Source: Pseudacidovorax sp. (GTDB lineage: Bacteria; Pseudomonadota; Gammaproteobacteria; Burkholderiales; Burkholderiaceae_C). Taken from it: 64,000 nt of DNA. Of this stretch, positions 54,651 to 62,495 are shown piece by piece. Numbering within the stretch: position 1 is the first letter of the stretch; each line of letters begins with the position of its first letter. The translations under genes were made by a program, and so were the position numbers. The notes below the pieces were generated by a model that made no database searches, was not told the DNA's origin, and worked only from the letters and a program-made list of their open reading frames with translations. Where the stretch lies: the NCBI RefSeq assembly GCF_017991995.1, contig NZ_JAGOPN010000001.1, positions 434,001-498,000 of the forward strand, in the 5' to 3' direction.

Positions 54651-56270
54651 TTACTGCTTGCGGATGTTCCAGTACACCTGGGCACCGGCGGGCACCAGGC
54701 CGCTCACGCCCTTGCGCACGGCGGCCGGCTGGTTGTACTGGCCCACGGGCACATGGGTGACGCTCTGGAAAGCCTGCAACTGCGCGGCCTCGGCCAGCTT
54801 CTTCTTCTCGGCGTCGGTGGTGGCGGCGATGAACTGCTTCTTGATGGCTTCGAGCTTGGGGTCGTCCTGCCAGCCGAACCAGCCCTTGTCGCCAGTGGCG
54901 TTCATCATGGCCATGGTCAGCGGGTTGAGGATGTCCGACGCCGTCCAGGAGGTCATGAAGATGCTCCAGCCGCCGGCCGAGGGCGCGTCCTTCTTGGCGC
55001 GGCGGGCCACCAGGGTCTGCCAGTCCATGTTCTGCATGTCGACCTTGAAGCCGGCCTGCTCCAGCTGCTGCTTGGCCACCAGCGGCAGCTTGCCGATGGT
55101 GCCGTTGTCGGAGGGGCGCATCAGCACCACGGGCTCGCCCTTGTAGCCGGCCTCGGCCAGCAGGGCCTTGGCCTTCTGCGGGTTGGCGATGCCGGTGTAC
55201 TCGCCCGTCTTGTCCGACTCGTACAAGGTACCGCAGGGGAACATGCTCTTGCAGTAGCGCGTGAGGCCCGGCGTACCCACCTGCGTGCGCAGGAAGGCCT
55301 CCTGCCCCAGGGCCAGCATGGCGGCGCGGCGGATCTTCTCGTTGTCGAAGGGCGCGTGCAGGAAGTTGAAGCGCAGGATGAACTGGTTGCCCGCGGGCTG
55401 GGCATCGACCAGCTCGATGTTGGGGTTGCTGCGCAGCGTGGCGTACTGCTCGAAGGCCGGCTGCTCCAGGATGTCGGCCTCGCCGTTGAGCAGCGCATTG
55501 AGCTGCGTCTGCGCGTCGCGGATGAAGAGCCATTCCACGCGGTCCACGTACACGTTCTTGCCACCTGCCGTGCCCGAGGGCGCCTCAGCGCGCGGCTTGT
55601 ACTTGGTGTTCTTCAGGAAGACGGCCTTCTCGCCCGGGCGGAACTCGTCGGCCTTGAAGATGTAGGGACCGGAGCCGATCGTCTCCTTGATCTGCACGTC
55701 GCCGGGCGTGTCGGCCACGCGCTTGGGCATGATGAAGGGCACGTTGGACGAGGGCTTGCCCAGCGCCTCGGTCACCAGGCCGAAGGGCTCCTTCAGCTGG
55801 ATGACGAAGGTCTTGGCGTCCGGCGTCTCGTACTTGTCGATGGCCTTGGCCAGTTGGCCGCCGAAGGTGTCGCGGCTGGCCCAGCGCTTGAGCGAGGCGA
55901 CCACGTCCTCGCTGGTGACCGGCTTGCCGTCATGGAACTCCAGGCCGTCGCGCAGCTGGAAGGTCCAGGTCTTGTTGTCCTTGGACACGCTCCACTTGCC
56001 CACCATCTGCGGCTGGATCTTGCCCTGGGCGTCGGTGCCGAACAGGGTGTCGTAGATCATGTAGCCGAAGTTGCGCGAGATGTAGGCCGTGGTCCAGATC
56101 GGGTCCAGCACCGTCATGTTGGTGGTGGGAATGATCTTGAGCGTGGTGCTCTGCGCGGCGGCGGGCAGCGCGGTGCCGGCCGTCACGACCAGCATGGCGG
56201 CGCAGGCCGCCCACTTCGACAGGGCACGGCGGCTCACGGGGCGGGCGGCGGAGGGGTTGGGGGTGTGCAT
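54651..56270 (-). CDS. periplasmic peptide-type solute-binding protein (SBP family 5)
   Basis: A 539 aa binding protein with a Tat- or Sec-type leader (SRRALSKWAACAAML, cleavage near AAAQ about residue 40). Family 5 marks are the WTFQLRDGLEFHDGKPVTSEDVV segment split across residues 100-125, GSGPYIF, and PFDNEKIRRA. It is the first gene of the transporter unit and is divergent from a MocR regulator. It captures peptides or similar amide compounds in the periplasm. Confidence 0.93.
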   Translation of the reverse strand: MHTPNPSAARPVSRRALSKWAACAAMLVVTAGTALPAAAQSTTLKIIPTTNMTVLDPIWTTAYISRNFGYMIYDTLFGTDAQGKIQPQMVGKWSVSKDNKTWTFQLRDGLEFHDGKPVTSEDVVASLKRWASRDTFGGQLAKAIDKYETPDAKTFVIQLKEPFGLVTEALGKPSSNVPFIMPKRVADTPGDVQIKETIGSGPYIFKADEFRPGEKAVFLKNTKYKPRAEAPSGTAGGKNVYVDRVEWLFIRDAQTQLNALLNGEADILEQPAFEQYATLRSNPNIELVDAQPAGNQFILRFNFLHAPFDNEKIRRAAMLALGQEAFLRTQVGTPGLTRYCKSMFPCGTLYESDKTGEYTGIANPQKAKALLAEAGYKGEPVVLMRPSDNGTIGKLPLVAKQQLEQAGFKVDMQNMDWQTLVARRAKKDAPSAGGWSIFMTSWTASDILNPLTMAMMNATGDKGWFGWQDDPKLEAIKKQFIAATTDAEKKKLAEAAQLQAFQSVTHVPVGQYNQPAAVRKGVSGLVPAGAQVYWNIRKQ

Positions 56271-56363
56271 GAAGGTTCCGAAGTAGGCGGTGGAAAGACA
56301 GGAAAAGATCCGGCTTGCCGGTGGGGATGGATTGGGACAAAAATCGCCGCAATTGAGTATGTA

Positions 56364-56398
56364 CAGTTGATCAAGGCTGCACTAGAACAGTCCAACTG
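56364..56398. promoter_or_regulatory. MocR operator candidate in the binding-protein/regulator gap
   Basis: CAGTTG (56364-56369) and CAACTG (56393-56398) are inverted half-sites 23 bases apart. ACAGT also recurs as a direct repeat at 56363 and near 56387. MocR proteins often use widely spaced sites. The 200-bp gap is AT-richer around 56335-56400. Confidence 0.4.
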
Positions 56399-56472
56399 CG
56401 CGATCACAGACAGGTGCATCGCATGCACCCATTCAGTGCCCCACCACCCGCCCTCTCCCACGTCAACCTCCC

Positions 56473-57891
56473 ATGATTTCGCTCGACCCCCACTCCGACG
56501 TGCCACTGGTGCGCCAGATCCGCGACGCGCTGGCCCTGGAGATCGACCGCGGCACGCTCGCCGTCGGTGCACGCCTGCCCTCGGTGCGGGAACTGGCGCG
56601 CGAGTCGGGCGTGAGCACCATGACGGCCACCAATGCCTACCAGCGCCTGGTGGCCGACGGCTACGTCGAGGCCCGCCCTGCCAGCGGCTACTACGTCGCG
56701 GCCCATGGCGACGCGACCGGCCAGGCCGCACGGCGCAAGCCTTTTGTCGGCCGCACTTCCGTCGATTCGCTGTGGCTGATCCGCCGCGTGTACGAGGACG
56801 ACGCCTCGCTGCTCAACGCCGGCTGCGGCTGGATCCCACCCGAGTGGCTGCAGTCGGACGCCGTGCGCCGCGCCCTGTCGGGCCTGGCCCGCAAGCAGGG
56901 CCCTGCCCTCGCCCGCTACGGCTCACCCCACGGCTACCTGCCGCTGCGCCAGCAGATCGAGGCGCAGCTGGCCGCCCGTGCCATCCAGGCGCCGCCGCAC
57001 CAGATCGTGCTGACCCACGGCGCCACCCAGGCCCTGGCCCTGGCGGGCCGCTGCCTGCTGCAGCCCGGCGATGCGGTGCTGGTGGACGACCCCGGGTCCA
57101 CCAACCTCTTCGAGACGCTGCGCCAGTTGGGCGCGCGCCTGGTCGGTGTGCCGCGCCTGCAGGACGGCCCGGACCTCATGGCCCTGCAGGCCCTGGCCCA
57201 GCGCCATCGGCCCAAGGCCTTCTTCATCCAGACCCAGCTGCACAACCCCACCGGCTCTTCATGCGCACCGGCCAAGGCCTATCAGCTGCTGCGCCTGGCC
57301 GAGCAGCTGGGCTTTGCCATCGTCGAGAACGACGTCATGGCCGGCCTGGAGCCGCCCGGCGCCACCACCCTCGCCAGCCTGGACCAGCTGCGGCGGGTGA
57401 TCTACGTGGGCGGCTTCTCCAAAGTGGTCTCACCCAGCCTGCGCGTGGGCTTCGTCACCGCGAACGAGGAGATGGTGGACAAGCTCATCCACGCCAAGAT
57501 GGGCGACAGCCTGACCAGCTCGGAGATGAACGAGCGGCTGATTCACGCCGTGCTGGCCGAGGGCAAGCACCGCGCCCACGTGGCGCGGTTGGCGCAGCGC
57601 TTGGCCGAGGCGCAGGTGGCCGTGTGCGCGGGGCTCGCGAAGGCGGGGCTGGAGGTGTTCGGGCAGCCGGCGGGCGGGCCGTTTTTGTGGGCGCGGTTGC
57701 CGTCGGAGGGGGTCGATGCCGTAGCTGTCGCGCAGCGGGCGGTGGCGGCGGGGTTGTTGCTGGCGCCAGGGCATCTGTTTCGGCCGATTGCGGAGCGGAC
57801 GGGGTGGATGCGGTTCAATGCGGCGTATGCGGATGATCCGCGCGTGTTTGAATTCGTGGCCCGGGAGGCTATTGATGCGGGCACGGCCTGA
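56473..57891 (+). CDS. MocR/PdxR-type regulator (GntR HTH fused to aminotransferase fold)
   Basis: A 472 aa chimeric regulator. N-terminal GntR winged helix (PSVRELARESGVSTMTATNAYQ) and C-terminal fold-type I aminotransferase with the PLP lysine K317 in GGFSKVVSPSLR. It probably senses an amino compound as an external aldimine and controls the divergent ABC transporter/amidase/azlCD unit. From about 57590 to its end the codons turn sharply G-rich (TTG, CGG, GGG, GCG) whereas the first two thirds are C-ending. The junction lies next to the low-GC islet. Confidence 0.92.
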   Translation: MISLDPHSDVPLVRQIRDALALEIDRGTLAVGARLPSVRELARESGVSTMTATNAYQRLVADGYVEARPASGYYVAAHGDATGQAARRKPFVGRTSVDSLWLIRRVYEDDASLLNAGCGWIPPEWLQSDAVRRALSGLARKQGPALARYGSPHGYLPLRQQIEAQLAARAIQAPPHQIVLTHGATQALALAGRCLLQPGDAVLVDDPGSTNLFETLRQLGARLVGVPRLQDGPDLMALQALAQRHRPKAFFIQTQLHNPTGSSCAPAKAYQLLRLAEQLGFAIVENDVMAGLEPPGATTLASLDQLRRVIYVGGFSKVVSPSLRVGFVTANEEMVDKLIHAKMGDSLTSSEMNERLIHAVLAEGKHRAHVARLAQRLAEAQVAVCAGLAKAGLEVFGQPAGGPFLWARLPSEGVDAVAVAQRAVAAGLLLAPGHLFRPIAERTGWMRFNAAYADDPRVFEFVAREAIDAGTA

Positions 57892-58121
57892 GTAGCGGCC
57901 CAAACCGGGCATGGAGCTTCAACCGGGTTGACTTGGCGCGGCTGATTAGGCATCAAAAAATCTACGAGGGTGATCGCCTTCGTGCGGGAGCGCGTTTTAG
58001 ACGCACTCACGCCCCGCTCTCTCTTTCACCTCTATCGCATACGGGACACCAAGTGCCCCATGACTGACGATCACCACTGATCGCGTGGCCTTCCCTGCCT
58101 TTGACGCTATGCTCCCGAAGC

Positions 58122-58137
58122 CCCGGCAGTCGCCGGG
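58122..58137. promoter_or_regulatory. GC-rich hairpin before the islet membrane protein
   Basis: CCCGGC-AGTC-GCCGGG, a perfect 6+6 stem, lies 27 bp before the TTG start at 58164. No T-run follows. The rest of 57892-58163 contains no gene that I recognise and marks the border to lower-GC sequence. Confidence 0.35.
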
Positions 58138-58163
58138 ACCGGCCCGCACCACTGGGAGGGAAA

Positions 58164-58421
58164 TTGGCAGACGCAGTGATTGAGCTTGTGGTCTGGGTCA
58201 TCTTTGTGGAGACCGGGCGATTCGTGGTCGCAATCATCAGCCTTGGGCGATGGAGAGGGACATTCCGGCGGAACAATGAAGAGCGCATCTATGGCGCCGC
58301 AGGGGCACTTTCTTTTCGTCGGGACGGAACCCGGATCATCACCACCACGGGTTTATGCTGGATCGGCTTTCTTTTTTATTGTTTCGTAGGAATTGCGATA
58401 GGGCTGCTTGTGACGGGATGA
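58164..58421 (+). CDS. small two-span membrane protein of unknown function
   Basis: An 85 aa protein. The start TTG (58164) has GGGAGGG just upstream; the upstream in-frame region is Arg/Pro-rich and does not look coding. Two hydrophobic helices (AVIELVVWVIFVETGRFVV and WIGFLFYCFVGIAIGLLV) flank a basic, polar loop (RWRGTFRRNNEERIYG) likely cytoplasmic. No enzyme motif. It sits at the left edge of the lower-GC islet with the HEPN-motif gene 134 bp downstream, same strand. Confidence 0.6.
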   Translation: MADAVIELVVWVIFVETGRFVVAIISLGRWRGTFRRNNEERIYGAAGALSFRRDGTRIITTTGLCWIGFLFYCFVGIAIGLLVTG

Positions 58422-58555
58422 CCTATGCTTAACATTAAATAATCTAAGGCGTCCGAAACCGACTACGAGCGGCCTGTCTGTGATGTCGCCTTTAGGGATG
58501 GCTCGCCGCTACGCTCTTCAGCCCACTCAATTTAAATCGTACATAGGAAGAGTCA

Positions 58556-59266
58556 ATGGCGAAAATGAGCGTAGCCCACCGCGACATGCTGAATTCGCTA
58601 TCGTGGTACATGTCCGCGAGACAGACTGCGCTGCGCGCGGCGCTCTCATTCCGTACTCAGCTATCCGTCACTGACCAGACGGACATGAGAGTTCACTACG
58701 CTAGCTACTTCTTGAATCTTCTGGCAGCGACCGAACTCTTCCGCGAAACGACCGCGCTGCAGCCAAACGACTTTGAAGCACAGTTGTACTCGCGCTTTGT
58801 GTTTGATGGGTTTCAGGACGGAGAGGCCAATTACTCTTACATCCGTGAACTACGCAACGCGGTTGTTCACCGCGGGCTAAACATTACTTCTGCCGCACAC
58901 ATCGATGGCGACTTCCCGATGATCATTGCAGAACCAAAAGTTCAAAACCAGCGAAGGACAAAGACATTCTTCGCCTTTGGCAAATATTTGCTGGATGTAA
59001 TCCAAAAATGTGAGTCTGTGGTCAGCTCAGTGATGCTTGACTGTTTAAACGCTGGAGGAGTCTTTGAAGCAACCATAGACGAAGAGGCTGCTGTTGCCGA
59101 GTACCGCGATGCGGTTATAAATTCGCACGCAATGCCAGAACACATCAAGGCGATGGCGCTAACAATTGAATTCAGGCCTGAATGGGCGATTGCCGCTCAC
59201 AGATCTGCGATGGAAAATTTACGCAAAGCGTTGGTACCCTGTGTTGCCGCTAAACCAGTCGCGTAA
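58556..59266 (+). CDS. HEPN-motif protein of unknown function
   Basis: A 236 aa soluble, mostly helical protein. RNAVVH at residues 100-105 fits the HEPN Rx4-6H active-site motif, including the polar residue after Arg, in the context YIRELRNAVVHRG. Many HEPN proteins are RNases in defence or toxin-antitoxin roles, but others are inactive scaffolds. A good ribosome site (AGGAAGAG) precedes the ATG. Base and codon use is clearly less GC-rich than neighbours: one sampled 60-base line (58681-58740) has 29 G/C, against 37 in a line of mocR. No nucleotidyltransferase partner is adjacent. Function not assigned. Confidence 0.7.
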   Translation: MAKMSVAHRDMLNSLSWYMSARQTALRAALSFRTQLSVTDQTDMRVHYASYFLNLLAATELFRETTALQPNDFEAQLYSRFVFDGFQDGEANYSYIRELRNAVVHRGLNITSAAHIDGDFPMIIAEPKVQNQRRTKTFFAFGKYLLDVIQKCESVVSSVMLDCLNAGGVFEATIDEEAAVAEYRDAVINSHAMPEHIKAMALTIEFRPEWAIAAHRSAMENLRKALVPCVAAKPVA

Positions 59267-59498
59267 CAGACCTTAGAGCGCATTTAAAGTGCGGTTTTTG
59301 TGGAAAAAAATTCTCGATATCAGAGGCCCACTTTAACAGGACGCCAGTTCTAGGGTGACCCGATTCATCCTCTGAACGGCGCAGGGCGCTTCAAGTCGAT
59401 AACGTCGTTGCTACGCGAGGCGGTCAATCCGGCTGGCCACTGCCCTTACTGAATCTCACTTTTTGATCGCACTTCGGTCTGTCATGTGAACTGCTCTC
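59267..59498. other. lower-GC intergenic stretch
   Basis: About 230 bp after the HEPN gene with no convincing frame. A short CGCA/TGCG stem with a following T-run at 59279-59298 might be a weak terminator for the HEPN gene. Confidence 0.35.
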
Positions 59499-59780
59499 TC
59501 AATATTCCGCGCGTGGCTTCTGACGCCCCCCACCGATTGCAGCTGTAAGGGCAACCGAAAAGGCAGCCGCGCCTTCGCCGATCGCCCCGTGGGTCAGAGC
59601 GATCCACATAATCCCTAGAGTCGAGCAGACCAAGCAGGCGACCACAGCGGCGAGTGCAATACGACTAAGGGTTTTCAAGTTCAGTCTGCAGGTACGGCGT
59701 TGGGTTGGCCACTGCTCGTGGCCGTCTGCCGACCTACAAAAGCCGCCGATCGAGAGATAAGCATGGAGGGGTAACGCCAC
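59499..59780 (-). CDS. putative small membrane protein
   Basis: A 93 aa frame with one clear hydrophobic segment (LSRIALAAVVACLVCSTLGIMWIAL) and a second weaker one near the C-terminus. No ribosome site is strong, and a later start (near LNLKTLSR, about 59687) is possible. No homologue is recognised. It lies inside the lower-GC islet on the strand opposite to the HEPN gene. Whether it is translated is unsure. Confidence 0.35.
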   Translation of the reverse strand: MALPLHAYLSIGGFCRSADGHEQWPTQRRTCRLNLKTLSRIALAAVVACLVCSTLGIMWIALTHGAIGEGAAAFSVALTAAIGGGRQKPRAEY

Positions 59781-59942
59781 TCATGAAAAATTTGGCGTGA
59801 AGGTTGCGCTCTATGTTTCGACGCAACCAGCCAATTACTGGCGCGTCAATCCAGCCCCATCAGCCCCACCTTTCGCTACCCCCAACGCCCACCCCAATGG
59901 CATAGGAGTTGCGAAAACCCCCGCACACTCCCGGAGCTGTCC

Positions 59943-60983
59943 ATGACGCTGTTCTCCCGCCGCCGCTGGCTCGCCCAGACCTCGCTTGCCGCCGCCTCCA
60001 TGGCCTTGCCCACGCTCGGGCGCGCGCAGTCGCCCGTGAAGATCAAGTTCCAGATGGACTGGCGGGTGGATGGGCAATCCGCCCCCTTCTATTACTCGCT
60101 GGCCAAGGGGTACTTCGAGAAGGAAGGCCTCGACGTCTCCTTCGACGTGGGCGCCGGCTCGGCCATGGCCGTCAACCGCCTGGCGAGCGGCAGCTACGAC
60201 ATGGGCTACGGCGACGTGAACGCGCTCATCGAGTTCTTCGGCTCCGGCGCGCCCGCCGTGGCACGTCCGCAGGCCGTCTACCAGACGCTCGACCAGACGC
60301 CGGCCGGCGTGATGGTGCTGACCAAGAGCGGCGTGACCGCGCCCGCCGGCCTGGCCGGCAAGACGCTGGGCGCGCCCGTGTTCGACGCCGGCCGCAAGCT
60401 GTGGCCGCTGTTCGCCAGGGTGCAGGGCCTGCCGGTCGATGCGGTCAAGTGGCAGAGCATGGACCCCGGCCTGCGCGAGGTGATGCTGGTGCGCGGCGAC
60501 GTCGACGGCGTCACTGGCTTCCAGCCCTCCGGCCTCATCTCCGCGATCGCGGCCGGCGCCAAGGAAGAGGATCTGCGCGTCTTCCTCTACAAGGACTTCG
60601 GCGTGAACGTCTACGGCAACGCCATCCTCGCCACCTCCAAGTTCATCGCCGAACAGCCGCAGGCGGTGGCCGGCTTCCTGCGGGCCTACAACAAGGGCCT
60701 GAAAGAGGTCATCGCGAACCCCGAGGAAGGCGTGGCCATCGTTCGTCAGCGCGAGCCGCTGGTCAATGCCGCCGTCGAAGTGCGCCGGCTGAAGGGGCTG
60801 ATCGATGTCTGCATCGTCTCGCCCAACACGCGGGCCCAGGGACTGGGCGACATCGACATGGCGCGGCTGGACAAGCAGATCGACGACGTGTCCGCCGCCT
60901 TCAACCTGAAGTCGAAGCCCACCGCCGCTACGCTCTTCAATCCGGCCTTCCTGCCGTCCAGGCGCGACCGGATGCTGGCCTGA
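59943..60983 (+). CDS. NMT1/THI5-like ABC substrate-binding protein
   Basis: A 346 aa periplasmic binding protein with a twin-arginine-like leader (SRRRWLAQTSLAAASMALP, cleavage near GRAQ). The mature start VKIKFQMDWRVDGQSAPFYY is typical of the THI5/NMT1/SsuA group that binds pyrimidines, sulfonates, nitrate or similar. The transporter permease and ATPase are not in view. It is followed 28 bp later by an AllA-like gene, hinting at a nitrogen-rich substrate such as a purine or pyrimidine product. Confidence 0.9.
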   Translation: MTLFSRRRWLAQTSLAAASMALPTLGRAQSPVKIKFQMDWRVDGQSAPFYYSLAKGYFEKEGLDVSFDVGAGSAMAVNRLASGSYDMGYGDVNALIEFFGSGAPAVARPQAVYQTLDQTPAGVMVLTKSGVTAPAGLAGKTLGAPVFDAGRKLWPLFARVQGLPVDAVKWQSMDPGLREVMLVRGDVDGVTGFQPSGLISAIAAGAKEEDLRVFLYKDFGVNVYGNAILATSKFIAEQPQAVAGFLRAYNKGLKEVIANPEEGVAIVRQREPLVNAAVEVRRLKGLIDVCIVSPNTRAQGLGDIDMARLDKQIDDVSAAFNLKSKPTAATLFNPAFLPSRRDRMLA

Positions 60984-61011
60984 GCGCCGCTCCGCCGCAC
61001 CCTTCTTTCTC

Positions 61012-61539
61012 ATGACCGAGACACTCCCCTCCTCCACCGACGCGCGGCTCGTCGACCTTCCCGTCGAGTCCATCCGCGCCGACACCTTCGCGCCCTATGG
61101 CACGTTGATCGAGAGCACATACGACGGCAAGCCCTTCGGTGACGACGAGGCCCAGTTGACGCTCGACCGGGGCACGCCGCGCTTCTACATCATGAAGCTC
61201 GAGCGGCGCGAGCCGGTCTTCCGCCAGATCACGCGGCACCTCGCGGTCACGCAGTGCCTGGCCTCCGCCGGCGGGCGACCATGGATGATCGCCGTGGCGC
61301 CGCCCGATGCACCGGACGACCCCACCGCCCCGCCCGACATCACGCGGCTGCGCGCCTTTCGCGTGGAAGGCCACCAGGCCATCATGCTGGCGCGCGGCAC
61401 CTGGCATGCCGGCCCCTTCTTCGAGGACGAGACGGTCGATTTCTTCAACCTCGAACTGGCCGACACCAACCAGGTCGATCACCACAACTGCGCGCTCGAC
61501 CGGCGCTTCGGCGTGCGCTACCGCTTCGTCACGCGCTGA
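61012..61539 (+). CDS. ureidoglycolate lyase (AllA) family protein
   Basis: A 175 aa cupin-like protein of the ureidoglycolate lyase family (PF04115), which splits ureidoglycolate to glyoxylate and urea in allantoin use. The segments ADTFAPYGTLIE, HLAVTQCLASAGGRPW and FNLELADTNQVDHHNC match. No other allantoin gene is adjacent, so a different ureide-like substrate is possible. Its 3' end overlaps the convergent dehydrogenase gene by 22 bp. Confidence 0.82.
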   Translation: MTETLPSSTDARLVDLPVESIRADTFAPYGTLIESTYDGKPFGDDEAQLTLDRGTPRFYIMKLERREPVFRQITRHLAVTQCLASAGGRPWMIAVAPPDAPDDPTAPPDITRLRAFRVEGHQAIMLARGTWHAGPFFEDETVDFFNLELADTNQVDHHNCALDRRFGVRYRFVTR

Positions 61540-62495
61540 GCGGCCAGCGCCTCCGCGAGCGTGCCCCAGTCGCGGCCGCCCTGGCCTGCGGCTTGCGCTG
61601 CGTCCAGGCGTGCGCGTGCCGCATCGGCGATGGGCATGGCAACCTGTGATGCACGCGCTGCCTCGTCGGCCAAGCGCAGGTCCTTCAGGCCGAGGGCGAT
61701 GGTGAAACCCGGTGCATCGGCCGGTGAATCTTCCCCGGCCGCCACCCGCTCGACCGACTGCGCGACCGCCCGTCCCACGCCCTCGTACACCGGCCCGCGG
61801 AAGAGCTTGGCTGTGAAGACCTGGTGCGCCAACGCGGCAGGCACGCCGTGCGCGCGCACCAGCGACATCGCCTCGGTCAGGGCGGCCACGGCACTGGCAA
61901 TCAAGCCATTGCCCGCGAGCTTGACTGCACAGGCGGCGGCCGGGCCCGGCACCTCGAAGACACGCGGCGCGAACGCCGCCAGCGCCTGGCGCACGGCCGC
62001 CAAGCGTTGGGCCGGCAGTGCGGGTGGCACGCCGACGACGGCCGTCAGATCGCCGGCCCATGCCTCATCGGGACGGCCGAACACCGGGCAGGCGACGAAA
62101 TACTGGCCGGCGGCGTGGTGCCGCTCCGCCAGCGCCTCGGCGCACGCGCTGCCGATGGTGCCGAGGCACACATGGACGCTGCCAGCCGGCAGGTGCGGGA
62201 CGATGCCGGTCGCCATCCGGCTGTCGCCCTCCTCCTCACCGGCATCGCCGAAGCAGACGGCGCCCAGTGCGTCGCCATCGGTCACGGCGCTGAACCACAG
62301 GGCCGGCCCCGCTGGCCCCAGCGCCCCGCACAGCGCCTGCGCCGTCGCGCAGGGCTCAGCCCCCTCGTCGCTGGCCAAGCCGGTGCGCGCCGGATCGATG
62401 TCCCAGGCCAGCGGTGCAAAGCCGTTGCGCGCCAGGCAGGCCGCCACCGCCAGGCCCATGCGGCCGAGCCCGACCACCGCCACCCGGCCGCTCAC
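61518..62495 (-). CDS. beta-hydroxyacid dehydrogenase-like NAD(P)-dependent oxidoreductase
   Basis: A 325 aa protein of the 6-phosphogluconate/3-hydroxyisobutyrate dehydrogenase fold. GLGRMG lies at residues 9-14, and the catalytic lysine is K192 with N196 (VKLAGNGLI). It starts at GTG (62495), overlapping the stop of the upstream flavoprotein gene by three bases (GTGA), so the two are co-translated. The middle part (GEEEGDSRM) is longer than in MmsB. The substrate is unknown; an imine or hydroxyacid formed by the flavoprotein is a guess. Confidence 0.83.
   Translation of the reverse strand: MSGRVAVVGLGRMGLAVAACLARNGFAPLAWDIDPARTGLASDEGAEPCATAQALCGALGPAGPALWFSAVTDGDALGAVCFGDAGEEEGDSRMATGIVPHLPAGSVHVCLGTIGSACAEALAERHHAAGQYFVACPVFGRPDEAWAGDLTAVVGVPPALPAQRLAAVRQALAAFAPRVFEVPGPAAACAVKLAGNGLIASAVAALTEAMSLVRAHGVPAALAHQVFTAKLFRGPVYEGVGRAVAQSVERVAAGEDSPADAPGFTIALGLKDLRLADEAARASQVAMPIADAARARLDAAQAAGQGGRDWGTLAEALAAQRVTKR

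Noticed and set aside
54198-57836. Very long plus-strand open frame opposite the ABC transporter genes
   Set aside because: It is antisense to clear permease and binding-protein genes, its composition is their complement, and it joins unrelated regions.
59275-59300. Possible terminator after the HEPN gene
   Set aside because: The stem is only four base pairs; the T-run alone is not enough.
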